Part shown: one piece after another, positions 9,032 through 17,673 of the stretch
Layout: each line of letters starts with the position of its first letter
Position numbering within the stretch: position 1 is the stretch's first letter
Assembly: GCA_044222395.1 (NCBI GenBank)
Contig: JBGANK010000001.1
Location: forward strand, 62,001 to 126,000
Reading direction: 5' to 3'
DNA from: JAEUMD01 sp044222395
Lineage (GTDB): Bacteria; Pseudomonadota; Alphaproteobacteria; Rhizobiales; Hyphomicrobiaceae
DNA length: 64,000 nt
Notes under the pieces: generated by a model
Told to the model about the DNA's origin: nothing
The model's input: only the letters and a program-made list of their open reading frames with translations
The model's database searches: none
Position numbers and translations under genes: made by a program

Positions 9032-10078
9032 CTACACTGCACCACCACCGGTCGTTGCCAGCCATGCCCCGCAGCACGCCTTGGCCAACTCGCGCACCCG
9101 CAGGATGTAGCTCTGCCGCTCGGTCACCGAGATGACGCCGCGCGCATCCAGCAGGTTGAAGATGTGCGAGGCCTTGATCGTTTGGTCATAGGCTGGCAGG
9201 GCGAGGAGATGAGCCGGGGTCAGACCCCGCGGGTCTGACCCCTTGCTCTGACCGTTCGTGCCTGGGGGCAGACCCCGCGGGTCTGACCCCGTCCATCCCG
9301 CACCCAAGAGCGCCTTGCACTCCCTCTCCGCATCGCGGAAATGGGCCAGAAGCATCTCGGTATCGGCGTGCTCGAAGTTGTAGCGCGAATACTCCTGCTC
9401 GGCCTGCAGGAACACATCGCCGTAGGTCAGCTTCCGCTCGTCGTTGCGGCCGTTGAAATTGAGATCGAACACGCGGTCGACGCCCTGCACGTACATGGCC
9501 AGCCGCTCCATGCCATAGGTGATCTCACCGGCCACCGGCGCACAGTCATAGCCGCCGACCTGCTGGAAATAGGTGAACTGCGTCACCTCCATGCCGTTAC
9601 ACCACACCTCCCAGCCGAGCCCCCACGCGCCCAGCGTCGGGCTCTCCCAGTCGTCTTCCACGAAGCGGATGTCATTGACCCGAGTATCGATCCCGATGGC
9701 GTCGAGGCTCTGCAGATAGAGATCTAGGATATCGGCCGGCGACGGCTTCATGATCACCTGGAACTGGTAGTAGTGCTGCAGCCGGTTGGGATTCTCGCCG
9801 TAGCGCCCGTCCTTGGGCCGTCGCGAGGGCTGCACGTAGCACGCGTTCCATGGCTTCGGGCCCAGCGCCCGTAACGTCGTCGCCGGGTGGAACGTGCCAG
9901 CCCCCACCTCCATATCGTAGGGTTGCAGCACGACGCACCCCTGCCGGCCCCAGAACTGTTGTAGCGTGAGAATCAGGTCCTGGAAGCTGACGCGCGGGTT
10001 GAGTGCTCCAGCGGCATTCCCGGCTGGATTCACCAAATCTCGCGCGGCGCCCTTGGCGGCGGTCTTATCGGCGGGCAT
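9032..10078 (-). CDS. glyQ: Glycyl-tRNA synthetase alpha subunit with in-frame repeat insertion
   Basis: GlyQ is the class II catalytic subunit of the alpha2beta2 bacterial glycyl-tRNA synthetase. The core from SFQDLILTLQQFWGRQGCVV to ISVTERQSYILRVRELAKA is classical and intact, including YVQPSRRPKDGRYGENPNR. Two things are odd: an N-terminal extension of about 28 residues, and an insertion of about 30 residues at 261-290 carrying GSDPRGL twice, encoded by two palindromic repeats. The total of 348 residues compares with about 300 usually. The ATG at 10078 gives MPADKTAAKG. glyS, normally nearby, is not in the window. Confidence 0.95.
   Translation of the reverse strand: MPADKTAAKGAARDLVNPAGNAAGALNPRVSFQDLILTLQQFWGRQGCVVLQPYDMEVGAGTFHPATTLRALGPKPWNACYVQPSRRPKDGRYGENPNRLQHYYQFQVIMKPSPADILDLYLQSLDAIGIDTRVNDIRFVEDDWESPTLGAWGLGWEVWCNGMEVTQFTYFQQVGGYDCAPVAGEITYGMERLAMYVQGVDRVFDLNFNGRNDERKLTYGDVFLQAEQEYSRYNFEHADTEMLLAHFRDAERECKALLGAGWTGSDPRGLPPGTNGQSKGSDPRGLTPAHLLALPAYDQTIKASHIFNLLDARGVISVTERQSYILRVRELAKACCGAWLATTGGGAV
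9216..9290. repeat. Two palindromic REP-like elements inside glyQ
   Basis: Two 27-base near-perfect palindromes lie at 9216-9242 and 9264-9290. Each has the arms GGGGTCAGACCCC / GGGTCTGACCCC (second copy starts GGGGGCAGACC). The copies start 48 bases apart, an exact multiple of three, so the reading frame of glyQ is preserved and each encodes GSDPRGL. They fall between the conserved ECKALLGAG and LLALPAYDQ segments of GlyQ. No other copy was found by eye in the window. Confidence 0.85.
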
Positions 10079-10242
10079 GTCCAAAGTCTCTGTACAGCAA
10101 ACGTCTTTTCGGCCGCGCACTATACGCAAAATCGCCATCCCGTCACCCGAGAAAAACGTGTCGTGGCCGCGTCCCCGAAGGTAATACGACCTGTCGCGTG
10201 GCACATTGCATTGCGGTTCTGCGCGAAACCTGGAGCTGACGC

Positions 10243-10611
10243 ATGGAAACCCTGCTGAGCATCCTCTGGTGGATCATCTCGATGCTATGGAGCATCGTTT
10301 GGCTGCTCATCGGCGGTTGGGTGTCGACCGCCCTGCAGATCATCGTCCTGGTGCTCGCCTATTTCGCCTACCGCTACGGCTGGCGACGCGCCCCTCAGGA
10401 AGCCTGGCGCGGCACGCGCGCCATCGCCCGATGGGGCTGGAACTGGCTGCGTGGCATCGAGGCCGCCACCCGAGCTGCCGAGCGCGAGCGGGTGCGCGAG
10501 GTCGAGGTGGTCCGCGAGATCCGCATCAAGGAGTTCGGCGACGTCAACCTGTCGAGCCTCATGAACGTCTCGATGTTGGCAGGCCTTGTGCTCCTGGCGA
10601 TGGCGGTCTGA
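10243..10611 (+). CDS. Small membrane protein of unknown function
   Basis: A 122-residue protein not assigned to a family. Residues about 4-45 are strongly hydrophobic and Trp-rich (two closely spaced membrane segments), followed by an amphipathic, Arg-rich helix (about 50-95, AATRAAERERVREVEVVREIRIKEFGD) and a C-terminal hydrophobic segment (about 103-121). The ATG at 10243 lies 164 bases from the glyQ start, divergent. The charged middle region looks coiled-coil-like and would be cytoplasmic or periplasmic between the two anchors. Function unknown. Confidence 0.7.
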   Translation: METLLSILWWIISMLWSIVWLLIGGWVSTALQIIVLVLAYFAYRYGWRRAPQEAWRGTRAIARWGWNWLRGIEAATRAAERERVREVEVVREIRIKEFGDVNLSSLMNVSMLAGLVLLAMAV

Positions 10612-10765
10612 TCGCCACCACCAGCCTCTGTCCTCACCAACGACCCCGCCGCTTTATCGGTCCCACAACAACCCACAATTGGCATTTGCTCATGTGGCGG
10701 GCTAGGATCGGGGCACGGCTACAGGCAAGCCGCCCCTTGCAATGCAAAGTCAAAGGAGTGCCCCG

Positions 10766-10981
10766 ATGAGCGTCAACAAGGTCATCGAACTCATGGCCGA
10801 AAGCGACAAGAGCTGGGAGGATGCCGCCGAGAAGGCGATCAAGGAGGCCTCCAGATCGGTCAAGGGCATCAGGTCGATCTGGATCCAGGATTTCTCGGCG
10901 ACAGTTGATTCGAAGGGCAAGCTCAAGACCTACCGCATCACGGCCAAGGTGACGTTCGAGGTGATGGGCGGCAAGGGCTGA
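10766..10981 (+). CDS. Dodecin family flavin-binding protein
   Basis: Dodecins are small dodecameric proteins that bind and store flavins. The 71-residue product has the dodecin fold pattern: VNKVIELMAESDKSWEDAAEKAI helix, a short loop with an aromatic Trp (RSIWIQDFSATVD) and the final strand YRITAKVTFEVMG. The ATG at 10766 follows AAAGGAG by about 8 bases; an upstream in-frame ATG at 10742 has no ribosome site. It appears monocistronic. Confidence 0.85.
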   Translation: MSVNKVIELMAESDKSWEDAAEKAIKEASRSVKGIRSIWIQDFSATVDSKGKLKTYRITAKVTFEVMGGKG

Positions 10982-11541
10982 CGACGCGGGCGTCGGACCT
11001 CTGACGCGCAAAGTCTGACGCGCACAACCCGGAATCCATCTTGTGCCACCGGCGCCGGACCCATCGCACCGGCGCCGTCGTCAGGTGCCGGACTCGCATC
11101 ATCCTAACGTCGAGTGCCATTTCACGAGCCGAATGCTCCTCCAGGCAGTCACTGCGTTGTCACTGCCGGGAGATTTGGTTCGATTGCACTGAGACAAATT
11201 CGAAGCGCTCATTGTCCGGATAATATCCGATTGCGGTGCCAGGACATGGCGGGAATCAGAACGACGTCCGGGCTCGGCCGCGAGCACTGTTCGCGCGCTC
11301 AGGCGCCTCTCTCGGATCGACCGCCGCTGCCCTCGCGCGTTCCGCCATCTCGCGACTGCGAACCTTCCCTATTGGTCACCGGATAAACAGCTTTTACAGC
11401 TACGACGCCCGTGGCCAAATCACTTCATTTCATGTAACCGGAGTAGAAGCGTCTGGCCGGTTTGAATGCGGCACCGCATGGGGAGCATGGCGTGTGCGCG
11501 TCAGCAGTGGCAGTTCGGGCGCCGACTATGAGGGGAAGACA
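10982..11541. other. 560-base gene-free stretch before the desaturase
   Basis: No convincing gene. An 11-base repeat containing the GGCGCC palindrome occurs twice around 11047-11075, and TCTGACGCGCA occurs twice near 11000-11025. An open frame in phase with the desaturase continues upstream to 11236 but its residues have no protein-like character. It must contain the desaturase promoter; none was identified with confidence. Confidence 0.45.
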
Positions 11542-12579
11542 TTGACACAGTCAGCAACTGCAACGGGCGCGTCCCCCGTGAAGGGCCGCGACTGGATGGC
11601 GATCGTCGCACGCTACCGCGAACCGAGTATCCGCCGCTCAATCATTGAGATCATCATAACCGCGATCCCGTTCGTTGCGTTATGGGTCGCAGCCTGGGCC
11701 GCGCTCTCGGTGAGCTACTGGCTCACGCTTGCAATCGCCATACCGGCTGCAGCAATGCTGGTGCGGCTGTTCCTCATCCAGCACGATTGCGGCCACTACG
11801 CCTTCTTCAAGACGCGCAAGACCAACGACTGGATCGGCCGCGTCATCGGCGTGTTCACGATGACGCCCTACGAAGTCTGGCGACGCAACCACGCGACACA
11901 CCACGCCAACTCGGGCAATCTCGATGAGCGCGGCGTCGGCGACATCGAAACCTGGACCGTCAAGGAATACCTCGCCAAGCCGAAGTGGCGCCGATTCATG
12001 TATCGGGTCTACCGCAGCCCGCTGGTGATGTTCGGTATTGGCCCGTCGTTCGTCTTCATGTTGCAGCAGCGCCTTCCCGTCGGACAGATGAAAAGCGGCT
12101 GGCGGCCGTGGATCAGCGCCATGACCAACAATCTCGCCATTGCCGTGCTGTTCGGCGTGATGATGTGGCTCATCGGCGTGGTGGAATTCCTCATGGTGCA
12201 CCTGCCCATCGTTGCTATCGCCGCGACGATCGGCGTCTTCCTATTTTATGTGCAGCATCAGTTCGAGGATACGTTCTGGGAGGAATCCGACAAGTGGAAC
12301 CACCAGGACGCTGCGCTTTACGGCAGCTCTTACCTGGATCTCCCGAAGGCGCTGTCGTGGGTGACTGCCAACATCGGTGTGCATCACATCCACCACCTCT
12401 ACAGCCGCGTTCCCTACTATCGGCTGCCGGAGCTGATCCGCGATTATCCCGAGCTGCGCGACGTGCGCCGCATCACGTTGCTCAGAAGCTTCAGCCTCAT
12501 CAAGCTGAAGCTCTGGGACACCGACCGCAAGCGTCTCATCTCCTTCCGCCAGCTGGCGCAGGAGTTCCAGCCCGCTTGA
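11542..12579 (+). CDS. Membrane fatty acid desaturase (DesA-type)
   Basis: An integral membrane di-iron desaturase that introduces a double bond into acyl chains of membrane lipids. All three histidine boxes are present: HDCGH, HATHH and HHIHH (within IGVHHIHHLYS). There are four to five hydrophobic segments and a length of 345 residues, normal for the family. The start is proposed as TTG at 11542 because GAGGGG lies a few bases upstream and homologues start shortly before GRDWMAIVARY; the first internal ATG (11596) would cut into that conserved stretch. It is followed by a hairpin terminator-like structure. Confidence 0.88.
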   Translation: MTQSATATGASPVKGRDWMAIVARYREPSIRRSIIEIIITAIPFVALWVAAWAALSVSYWLTLAIAIPAAAMLVRLFLIQHDCGHYAFFKTRKTNDWIGRVIGVFTMTPYEVWRRNHATHHANSGNLDERGVGDIETWTVKEYLAKPKWRRFMYRVYRSPLVMFGIGPSFVFMLQQRLPVGQMKSGWRPWISAMTNNLAIAVLFGVMMWLIGVVEFLMVHLPIVAIAATIGVFLFYVQHQFEDTFWEESDKWNHQDAALYGSSYLDLPKALSWVTANIGVHHIHHLYSRVPYYRLPELIRDYPELRDVRRITLLRSFSLIKLKLWDTDRKRLISFRQLAQEFQPA

Positions 12580-12608
12580 GCCGGCGTCCGCACGCAGCTG
12601 AAATAGGA

Positions 12609-12635
12609 AACGGCCGGATCGACGATCCGGCCGTT
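12609..12635 (+). terminator. Hairpin downstream of the desaturase
   Basis: A perfect 12-base-pair stem (AACGGCCGGATC / GATCCGGCCGTT) with a GAC loop starts 30 bases after the stop codon. There is no clean T-run, only a later GGGTTTTG, so termination or 3'-end stabilisation are both possible. Confidence 0.6.
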
Positions 12636-12795
12636 CGTATGTGAATCGGGTTTTGTGATTTCTCCGCCGCCACCACGATCGGCGCATCTAGCATGTTGAG
12701 CTGAAGTGTAGAAGGTTCAGCATAAAAAACATGCTCAACTGAAGGAGATCGACCGCGTTTGCATTTCCATCGAACGCAAACGAACTCGATCCACA

Positions 12796-13038
12796 TCAGG
12801 CAGCCTTCGACTTCTTGCCGCCGACGCGCTCGATCGACTTGATCGCCCCGCGCGGCTTGCCCGACCGCTCGGCGATCTCACGGTCCTGCTCCTCGATGAC
12901 GGTGAGCGCCGGCGCATCACCCTCGAGCCCACCGAGCACGTCACCAGGAACGCGTCGGTTGGATGTCATCGTTCCGTCCTCGTAGAGCACGTTGAACAGA
13001 ACGAACTCGGCCTTCGCCGTCGGTTTCTTGCGTGCCAT
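12796..13038 (-). CDS. Conserved hypothetical small protein
   Basis: An 80-residue protein, MARKKPTAKAEFVLFNVLYEDGT onward, with a Lys-rich start and end (GGKKSKAA). The middle contains VLFNVLYEDGTMTSNRRVP and an acidic helix. I do not recognise a family with a known function. The ATG at 13038 is preferred over one at 13050. It stands alone between the desaturase hairpin and the helicase, on the same strand as the helicase and 151 bases after its stop. Confidence 0.65.
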   Translation of the reverse strand: MARKKPTAKAEFVLFNVLYEDGTMTSNRRVPGDVLGGLEGDAPALTVIEEQDREIAERSGKPRGAIKSIERVGGKKSKAA

Positions 13039-13188
13039 GATCATCCTCACTCGGTTGTGTTGCTCTTCACGCGACTGCTTGGCTAGTGCGCAAGTCCGGC
13101 GACGCTCGACCGGTCAACCATCGAGCCCCTGGCAAGGAATATTGATCCCGACCCGCGCACAGCGGATATCTCTTCAACGCCTGCTGAC

Positions 13189-15012
13189 TTACCCGGTCTT
13201 CAAGTTCGCTCCGCCACCACGATGACGTCGCCGGCCTCCACCGCCATTGCCTGCGCGATGTGAACTCTGCCGTGACCCATCCGGCCTGCCGCCCTTCGAA
13301 TGCGCGCTCTTTGGATGTGCACTCTTGGAATGCGCTCCTTTCGGACGCGCTCCCTCTGAATGCGATCCCTTCGAATGCACCCCGCTGCTGCCTGTTCTGT
13401 GCTTGTCGATCGTCGCAAACACGTGCGCGACGGCCGCTCCGTCCCTGCCGGTGCGCGAACGCCCGTCTGACGCTACCTCAACGCGGTGTGATCCCGCACC
13501 GATCGCCTGTGTCGCGCGACGATCGGCGCCGCGTCCATGTCCAAGTTCGGCACCATGACGCCTGTGGGCAGCACCCGACTTCGCCGCCGTCGCAGAACGG
13601 TCCCTTTCGTGATGTCGCTCATCTTGGCGACGCACCTCATTTCGCCGCTCATCACTGCGACGCTCACCAGTCGGCCTTTCGGGGCTACGCTCGTCGTGGC
13701 GGCGTTCACCAGTCGGCTTTTCGCCGCGGCGCTCGTCATCGCGCCGCCCGTCACGGCGTCCATTCTTGGCAAGCTCTCCGCGTCCCTTGCCGCCACCGCC
13801 ATCACCACGGCCGCGCATCGCGCGCCCGCCCTGGCGACGACCTGCAGCGCTCCGATGTGCGCTGACCTCAGCGACAATCGAGGCGTCATTGCGCCGATCC
13901 TCGGCCGGAATCTGCTGCCGCGTCAGCCGCTCGATCGCACGCAACAAATCGCGTTCCTCGACATCGCACAGCGAAATGGCCTGACCTTCCGCACCTGCCC
14001 TGGCCGTGCGGCCGATACGGTGCACGTAGGCCTCGGGAACCTCGGGCAGCTCGAAATTGACGACATGCGTCACGCCGTCGATGTCAATGCCGCGCGCGGC
14101 GATATCGGTCGCCACCAGCACGCCGGTTTTCGCCCGGCGGAAGGCATCGAGCGCCACTTCGCGCTGACGCTGGCTCTTGTTGCCGTGGATCGCCACGGCG
14201 GCGATCCCGGCCCCTTCCAGATGCCGCGCAACCCGGTCCGCACCACGCTTTGTACGAGTGAAAACCAGCGTCCGCTGCATTTCCGGATTGCCGAACAGAT
14301 CGACCAGCAGCGGCCGCTTCTTGTTGGCCTCGATGTGGATTACGCGCTGCGTAACGCGCTCTGCCGTCGTCGCCACCGGCGCCACCTGGACCCGGACGGG
14401 ATCCTTCAGCAGCTCGGCCGCCAGCGCCGCGATCTCCTGCGGCATGGTCGCCGAAAAGAACAGGTTCTGCCGGCGCGCACGCAGCTTAGAGACAATGCGG
14501 CGGATCGGCCGCACGAAGCCGAGGTCGAGCATCTGGTCGGCTTCATCGAGCACGAGTGCTTCGACCGCCTCCAGCGTCAGCACGCGCGAGTCGAGATGGT
14601 CGAGCAACCGGCCGGGTGTCGCAACGAGCACGTCGACACCCTTCGACAGGGCATCGATCTGCGGCTTGTGCGCAACGCCACCGAACACGATGGCAACTCT
14701 GATACCCAGGTGCCGGCCATAGGTGCGGAAGCTTTCGCCGATCTGCGCGGCAAGCTCACGCGTTGGCGACAGCACGAGAATGCGCGCGCTGTGGCGCGGC
14801 GCCGGCTTGGGATCTACCGCAAGCCGATGGAGCAATGGCAGCGCAAAGGCTGCCGTCTTACCCGTGCCGGTCTGCGCGATGCCGAGCAGATCGGCCCCCT
14901 TCAGAACAGCGGGAATGGCCTGCGCCTGGATCGGTGTCGGCGTCTCGTAGCCTTCTTCGGCGAGCGCCTTCAACATCGGCTCTGCGAGGCCCAATTCTAA
15001 GAATTTAGTCAA
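13189..15012 (-). CDS. DEAD-box RNA helicase (RhlE-type) with long repetitive basic tail
   Basis: An ATP-dependent RNA helicase of the RhlE group, likely acting in RNA remodelling or ribosome assembly. All core motifs are present: the Q motif (FLELGL...TPTPIQAQAIP), AQTGTGKT, PTRELAAQ, DEAD in VLDEADQML, FSATM, and HRIGRTARAG. The core ends near residue 385. The remaining 220 residues are low-complexity: an Arg/Asp/Glu-rich part with PTGERR repeated, and a stretch of about six degenerate five-residue repeats (like KGAHS, KSAHP), ending in a Gly/Arg-rich tail. RhlE proteins usually total 420-500 residues, so the tail is unusually long. Confidence 0.92.
   Translation of the reverse strand: MTKFLELGLAEPMLKALAEEGYETPTPIQAQAIPAVLKGADLLGIAQTGTGKTAAFALPLLHRLAVDPKPAPRHSARILVLSPTRELAAQIGESFRTYGRHLGIRVAIVFGGVAHKPQIDALSKGVDVLVATPGRLLDHLDSRVLTLEAVEALVLDEADQMLDLGFVRPIRRIVSKLRARRQNLFFSATMPQEIAALAAELLKDPVRVQVAPVATTAERVTQRVIHIEANKKRPLLVDLFGNPEMQRTLVFTRTKRGADRVARHLEGAGIAAVAIHGNKSQRQREVALDAFRRAKTGVLVATDIAARGIDIDGVTHVVNFELPEVPEAYVHRIGRTARAGAEGQAISLCDVEERDLLRAIERLTRQQIPAEDRRNDASIVAEVSAHRSAAGRRQGGRAMRGRGDGGGGKGRGELAKNGRRDGRRDDERRGEKPTGERRHDERSPERPTGERRSDERRNEVRRQDERHHERDRSATAAKSGAAHRRHGAELGHGRGADRRATQAIGAGSHRVEVASDGRSRTGRDGAAVAHVFATIDKHRTGSSGVHSKGSHSEGARPKGAHSKSAHPKSAHSKGGRPDGSRQSSHRAGNGGGGRRRHRGGGANLKTG
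13292..13381 (-). repeat. Six 15-base tandem coding repeats in the helicase tail
   Basis: Six contiguous 15-base units (from 13292, 13307, 13322, 13337, 13352 and 13367) with consensus close to CCCTTCGAATGCGCT on the plus strand. They encode the five-residue repeats of the basic tail. Units differ at several positions, so the array is diverged rather than freshly expanded. Confidence 0.75.
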
Positions 15013-15374
15013 GTTCGAAGTCTTTCTTTTCTGTCTGATCCGCGCACGCGACAGCGCGCGGCGCCGGTCCGCGAGGCGGACGGGCTTTTCATTTCAGTGA
15101 CGCCCTGCGTGTCCGGGGCTGTCTTATGGATCGATCGGGAAGCTCAACTGGCGGGTGCTGCTGTCCAACGGCCAAACAAACGAGGGCCGGGGCGCACCCT
15201 TCACGCGGCTGTAGCGCCGAAGCCGCTTCTAGGCGACGCGCCTATCTCTCATGCTGCGGCGCACAAGTCAATGCTCTATGCGCCACACTTCACCGTCCTG
15301 CGCGCCTTGGCCACAGGCAGGCATCCCTAGCGGCTACTTCAATCCGAAAGCTTTAAGCCGCTGATTTCGCCCCT
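15013..15374. other. Intergenic region upstream of the helicase
   Basis: 362 bases without a credible gene. It should hold the helicase promoter and 5' leader. A small hairpin (GTCCGC-GAG-GCGGAC, 15067-15081) followed by GGGCTTTTC is present and could act on the plus strand, though no plus-strand gene precedes it. Confidence 0.4.
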
Positions 15375-15590
15375 TCAGGAGGACTTCGGCCGGTACTGGC
15401 CGGTTGCCGCATCGTATTCGAGCTTGCCCAGATCGCGCGCCTGGGCCGACCGTGCGGCCTCGGCCTGGCGTTCCGCTTCATCGGCCATCCGGCGCGCTTC
15501 CGCAGCCAGCTTTTCGAATTGCTTGCCCGCCCACCGCGCTCCAGCAATGACGCCGGCGCCCGCAAGCAGCACGACCAGGAATTGAGGCAT
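15375..15590 (-). CDS. Small membrane-anchored hypothetical protein
   Basis: A 71-residue protein: an N-terminal hydrophobic anchor (PQFLVVLLAGAGVIAGARWAG), then a charged Ala/Glu/Arg helix likely to be a coiled coil (about 22-52) and a terminal LEYDAATGQYRPKSS. Such short proteins are found next to the S49 peptidase gene in related genomes, from memory; function is unknown. It starts 45 bases after the S49 peptidase stop on the same strand and is probably cotranscribed. Confidence 0.65.
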   Translation of the reverse strand: MPQFLVVLLAGAGVIAGARWAGKQFEKLAAEARRMADEAERQAEAARSAQARDLGKLEYDAATGQYRPKSS

Positions 15591-15635
15591 GTGTCCACCT
15601 CACGACGTTCAAAGCTGCCCCCACTTCGGGCAAGC

Positions 15636-16502
15636 TTATAGCCCGAACCGCGACCACAGCGCCCGGGCCTCGATAGCCGACACCAGTTCGTCGGCCAAAG
15701 CAAGGCCGTGCGAATGAATTGATCCGTCATGCCCCAACTCGCTCTGACGTCCAAGCAGGAGCGAAGGTAACCTGCGAAACCGCCCCAGCAGTCCACCACG
15801 TGCCAGTGGCACTACGTCCAGGCGCACCTTGTCGCCGTAGATCGCCCGCATCTTGGAACGCACGTCTGAAATGCCGTCGATCAGGCCATATTCGAGGGCC
15901 TTCGGCGCCGACCAAAAGGCGCCCGAGAAGAGTTCCGAATCGGGCCCCTTGAGCCTGCCCGCGCGCCGATCCTTGACGACACCGATGAAGGCATTGTGCA
16001 CGTCACGCTGCACGTCCTTCAGCCGCTCCACATCATCGGCATTCTCCGGCTGGAACATGTCGAGGGAGCCCTTGTTGTGGCCCGCTGTGTAGACGCGCCG
16101 CTCGATCCCCAGCCTCCCGATCGCCTTGTCGAGACCGAAGCTTGCCGAAATGACACCGATCGAACCGACGATCGAACTCGTATCCGCGTAGATCTCGTCG
16201 CCCGCCACCGCCAGGTAGTAGCCGCCCGAAGCCGCCACGTCCTCGCAGAATACGTAGACCTTCTTCTTCTGCTCGTCGGCGTGCTGCCGGATCAACTTGA
16301 AAATCAGGCTCGACTGCACCGGCGACCCGCCCGGCGAGTTGATCGCAATGGCAACGGCCGGCGTCTTCGACATGCGGAACGCCTTGCCGATCGCGGCAGC
16401 CACGGTTGCGCCGCTGAGGCCGGGTCGAAGCGGCGTTGCCATGCCGATCGGACCCGTGAGACGCAGCACAGGGACGCGCGGGCCGCGATTGAAAAGTCTC
16501 AT
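15636..16502 (-). CDS. S49-family signal peptide peptidase (SppA/SohB-like)
   Basis: A serine protease of the SppA/SohB family expected to degrade cleaved signal peptides or membrane fragments. The 288-residue single-domain protein carries the nucleophile region EDVAASGGYYLA with Ser92 and the general-base Lys144 in GHNKGS. The Ser-Lys separation of 52 residues equals that in Bacillus subtilis SppA (Ser147/Lys199). INSPGGS and SIVGSIGVI are also typical. No clear N-terminal membrane anchor is seen. Its start lies one base after the trmN6 stop, so the genes are cotranscribed. Confidence 0.88.
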   Translation of the reverse strand: MRLFNRGPRVPVLRLTGPIGMATPLRPGLSGATVAAAIGKAFRMSKTPAVAIAINSPGGSPVQSSLIFKLIRQHADEQKKKVYVFCEDVAASGGYYLAVAGDEIYADTSSIVGSIGVISASFGLDKAIGRLGIERRVYTAGHNKGSLDMFQPENADDVERLKDVQRDVHNAFIGVVKDRRAGRLKGPDSELFSGAFWSAPKALEYGLIDGISDVRSKMRAIYGDKVRLDVVPLARGGLLGRFRRLPSLLLGRQSELGHDGSIHSHGLALADELVSAIEARALWSRFGL

Positions 16503-16503
16503 G

Positions 16504-17334
16504 CTAATCTTTCTCCGAAGGTTTCCCTCGAGATGTGGTGGCTGGCATCCGCAAAGGCAAACCCATTCCCTCGCGAAGAATTTGGCTCGCTATGGGATGA
16601 AATGCATGGCCGTCCAGATGCAACGGAACACCGGGCAACACGGTTAACGGCGCCCGGCTGCCCTTCATGCCCGACACCAGCAGGCGGCTGGCAGGCAGGC
16701 CCTCGCGGGGATGCAAAGGCAGGATGACGAGCGCACCGAACCGTGGTCGCAGCGCTGCCAGCAACTCGCCCAGCGCTTCCGCCTTGTGCACGAAGATCAC
16801 CTGGCCGCCCGGCCGCGCAAAATGCGCCAATGCCCGCGCCCAATGCTCCAGTTCGCCCTCGCCCATCGCATGTGCACCGGCTTTCACCACGTTGCGTGAC
16901 GGCGTGCCGCGTGCATCGACGTGGTAGGGCGGATTGCACATCACGAGGTCGAAGCTTTCGCGCTGGAGCCCCAAAGCCTCCAGGTCGGCCGCCGCACCGA
17001 GCAGGTCCGCGCACACGACCTTGGCGGCATCCGTCAGTCCATTCTCGCGCACGTTCCGCGCGGCCAGTTCGGCAAGCTCCGGCGCGCGCTCGACCATCGT
17101 CACGTGCACATCGACGAGCTTGCTCAGCCGGAACGCCACCAGCAGTCCCACTGTGCCCACGCCAGCGCCCGCATCCAGGATCTTCAGCGTGGCGCGCCCG
17201 TCTTGCGGTTGCGCCGTCGCTGCCAGCAGGACAGCGTCGATCCCGGCCCGGTAGCCGCGCACCGGTTGCAACAGCATCAGCCGCCCGTCCAGGAAGGCGT
17301 CCCGCGTCAGGTCATCATCCTTGACTTCAGTCAC
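16504..17334 (-). CDS. tRNA1(Val) (adenine37-N6)-methyltransferase-like protein
   Basis: A class I SAM-dependent methyltransferase of the TrmN6/YfiC group (276 residues). Motif I is ILDAGAGVGTVGLLVA, an acidic strand end TMVERAP follows, and the N6-adenine-type motif NPPY is in LVMCNPPYHVD. The leading TRDAFLDGRLMLLQPVRGYRAGIDAVLLA is the usual family N-terminus. Specificity for tRNA is inferred from family; other RNA or protein targets cannot be excluded. The start overlaps the DUF2007 gene by 8 bases and the stop nearly touches the S49 gene. Confidence 0.82.
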   Translation of the reverse strand: MTEVKDDDLTRDAFLDGRLMLLQPVRGYRAGIDAVLLAATAQPQDGRATLKILDAGAGVGTVGLLVAFRLSKLVDVHVTMVERAPELAELAARNVRENGLTDAAKVVCADLLGAAADLEALGLQRESFDLVMCNPPYHVDARGTPSRNVVKAGAHAMGEGELEHWARALAHFARPGGQVIFVHKAEALGELLAALRPRFGALVILPLHPREGLPASRLLVSGMKGSRAPLTVLPGVPLHLDGHAFHPIASQILREGMGLPLRMPATTSRGKPSEKD

Positions 17335-17554
17335 GGCCCTTCACCCAGTGCCCGAGTTCGGCGTCATGCAAGATCCGGCAGGCTTCGTCATACCGGCCCT
17401 CATCGACCAGGACCCGCTGTGGCAGAATCCCGATCGAGCCCTCCAGCACGCTCATATTGGTATCTGCGACAACGACAGCTATACCGGCCTCGCGCAGCAG
17501 GGCTTCGACGAAAGAAATGAGCACCCGGTCGTTGGTTCTGATCAGCTCTCGCAC
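17327..17554 (-). CDS. DUF2007-family small protein
   Basis: A 75-residue protein, (M/V)RELIRTNDRVLISFVEALL, then GIAVVVADTNMSVLEGSIGILPQRVLV, matching the DUF2007 pattern (putative signal-transducing or PII-like fold, function unknown). GTG at 17554 was chosen: it matches the family N-terminus and has GAAGGA about 7 bases upstream. It is the first gene of the DUF2007-trmN6-S49 operon and is divergent from the polyprenyl synthase, a neighbourhood conserved in rhizobia. Confidence 0.8.
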   Translation of the reverse strand: MRELIRTNDRVLISFVEALLREAGIAVVVADTNMSVLEGSIGILPQRVLVDEGRYDEACRILHDAELGHWVKGRD

Positions 17555-17673
17555 CAAATATCCTTCGGGCTTCAAGTTTCTGATGCGCGGATGCAAACTT
17601 GCCACTATGGTGCGCCCGAGCACCGTATTGGAAGCCGTATGAAATCGAATTGCAAGCGAACGGGGAATTGCCC

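Noticed and set aside
9216..9290. Transcription terminator in this hairpin-rich spot
   Set aside because: It lies inside glyQ in an open frame, is duplicated with a period divisible by three and has no T-run.
13537..15000. A 487-codon plus-strand frame opposite the helicase
   Set aside because: The helicase motifs on the minus strand are complete; the opposite frame has none.
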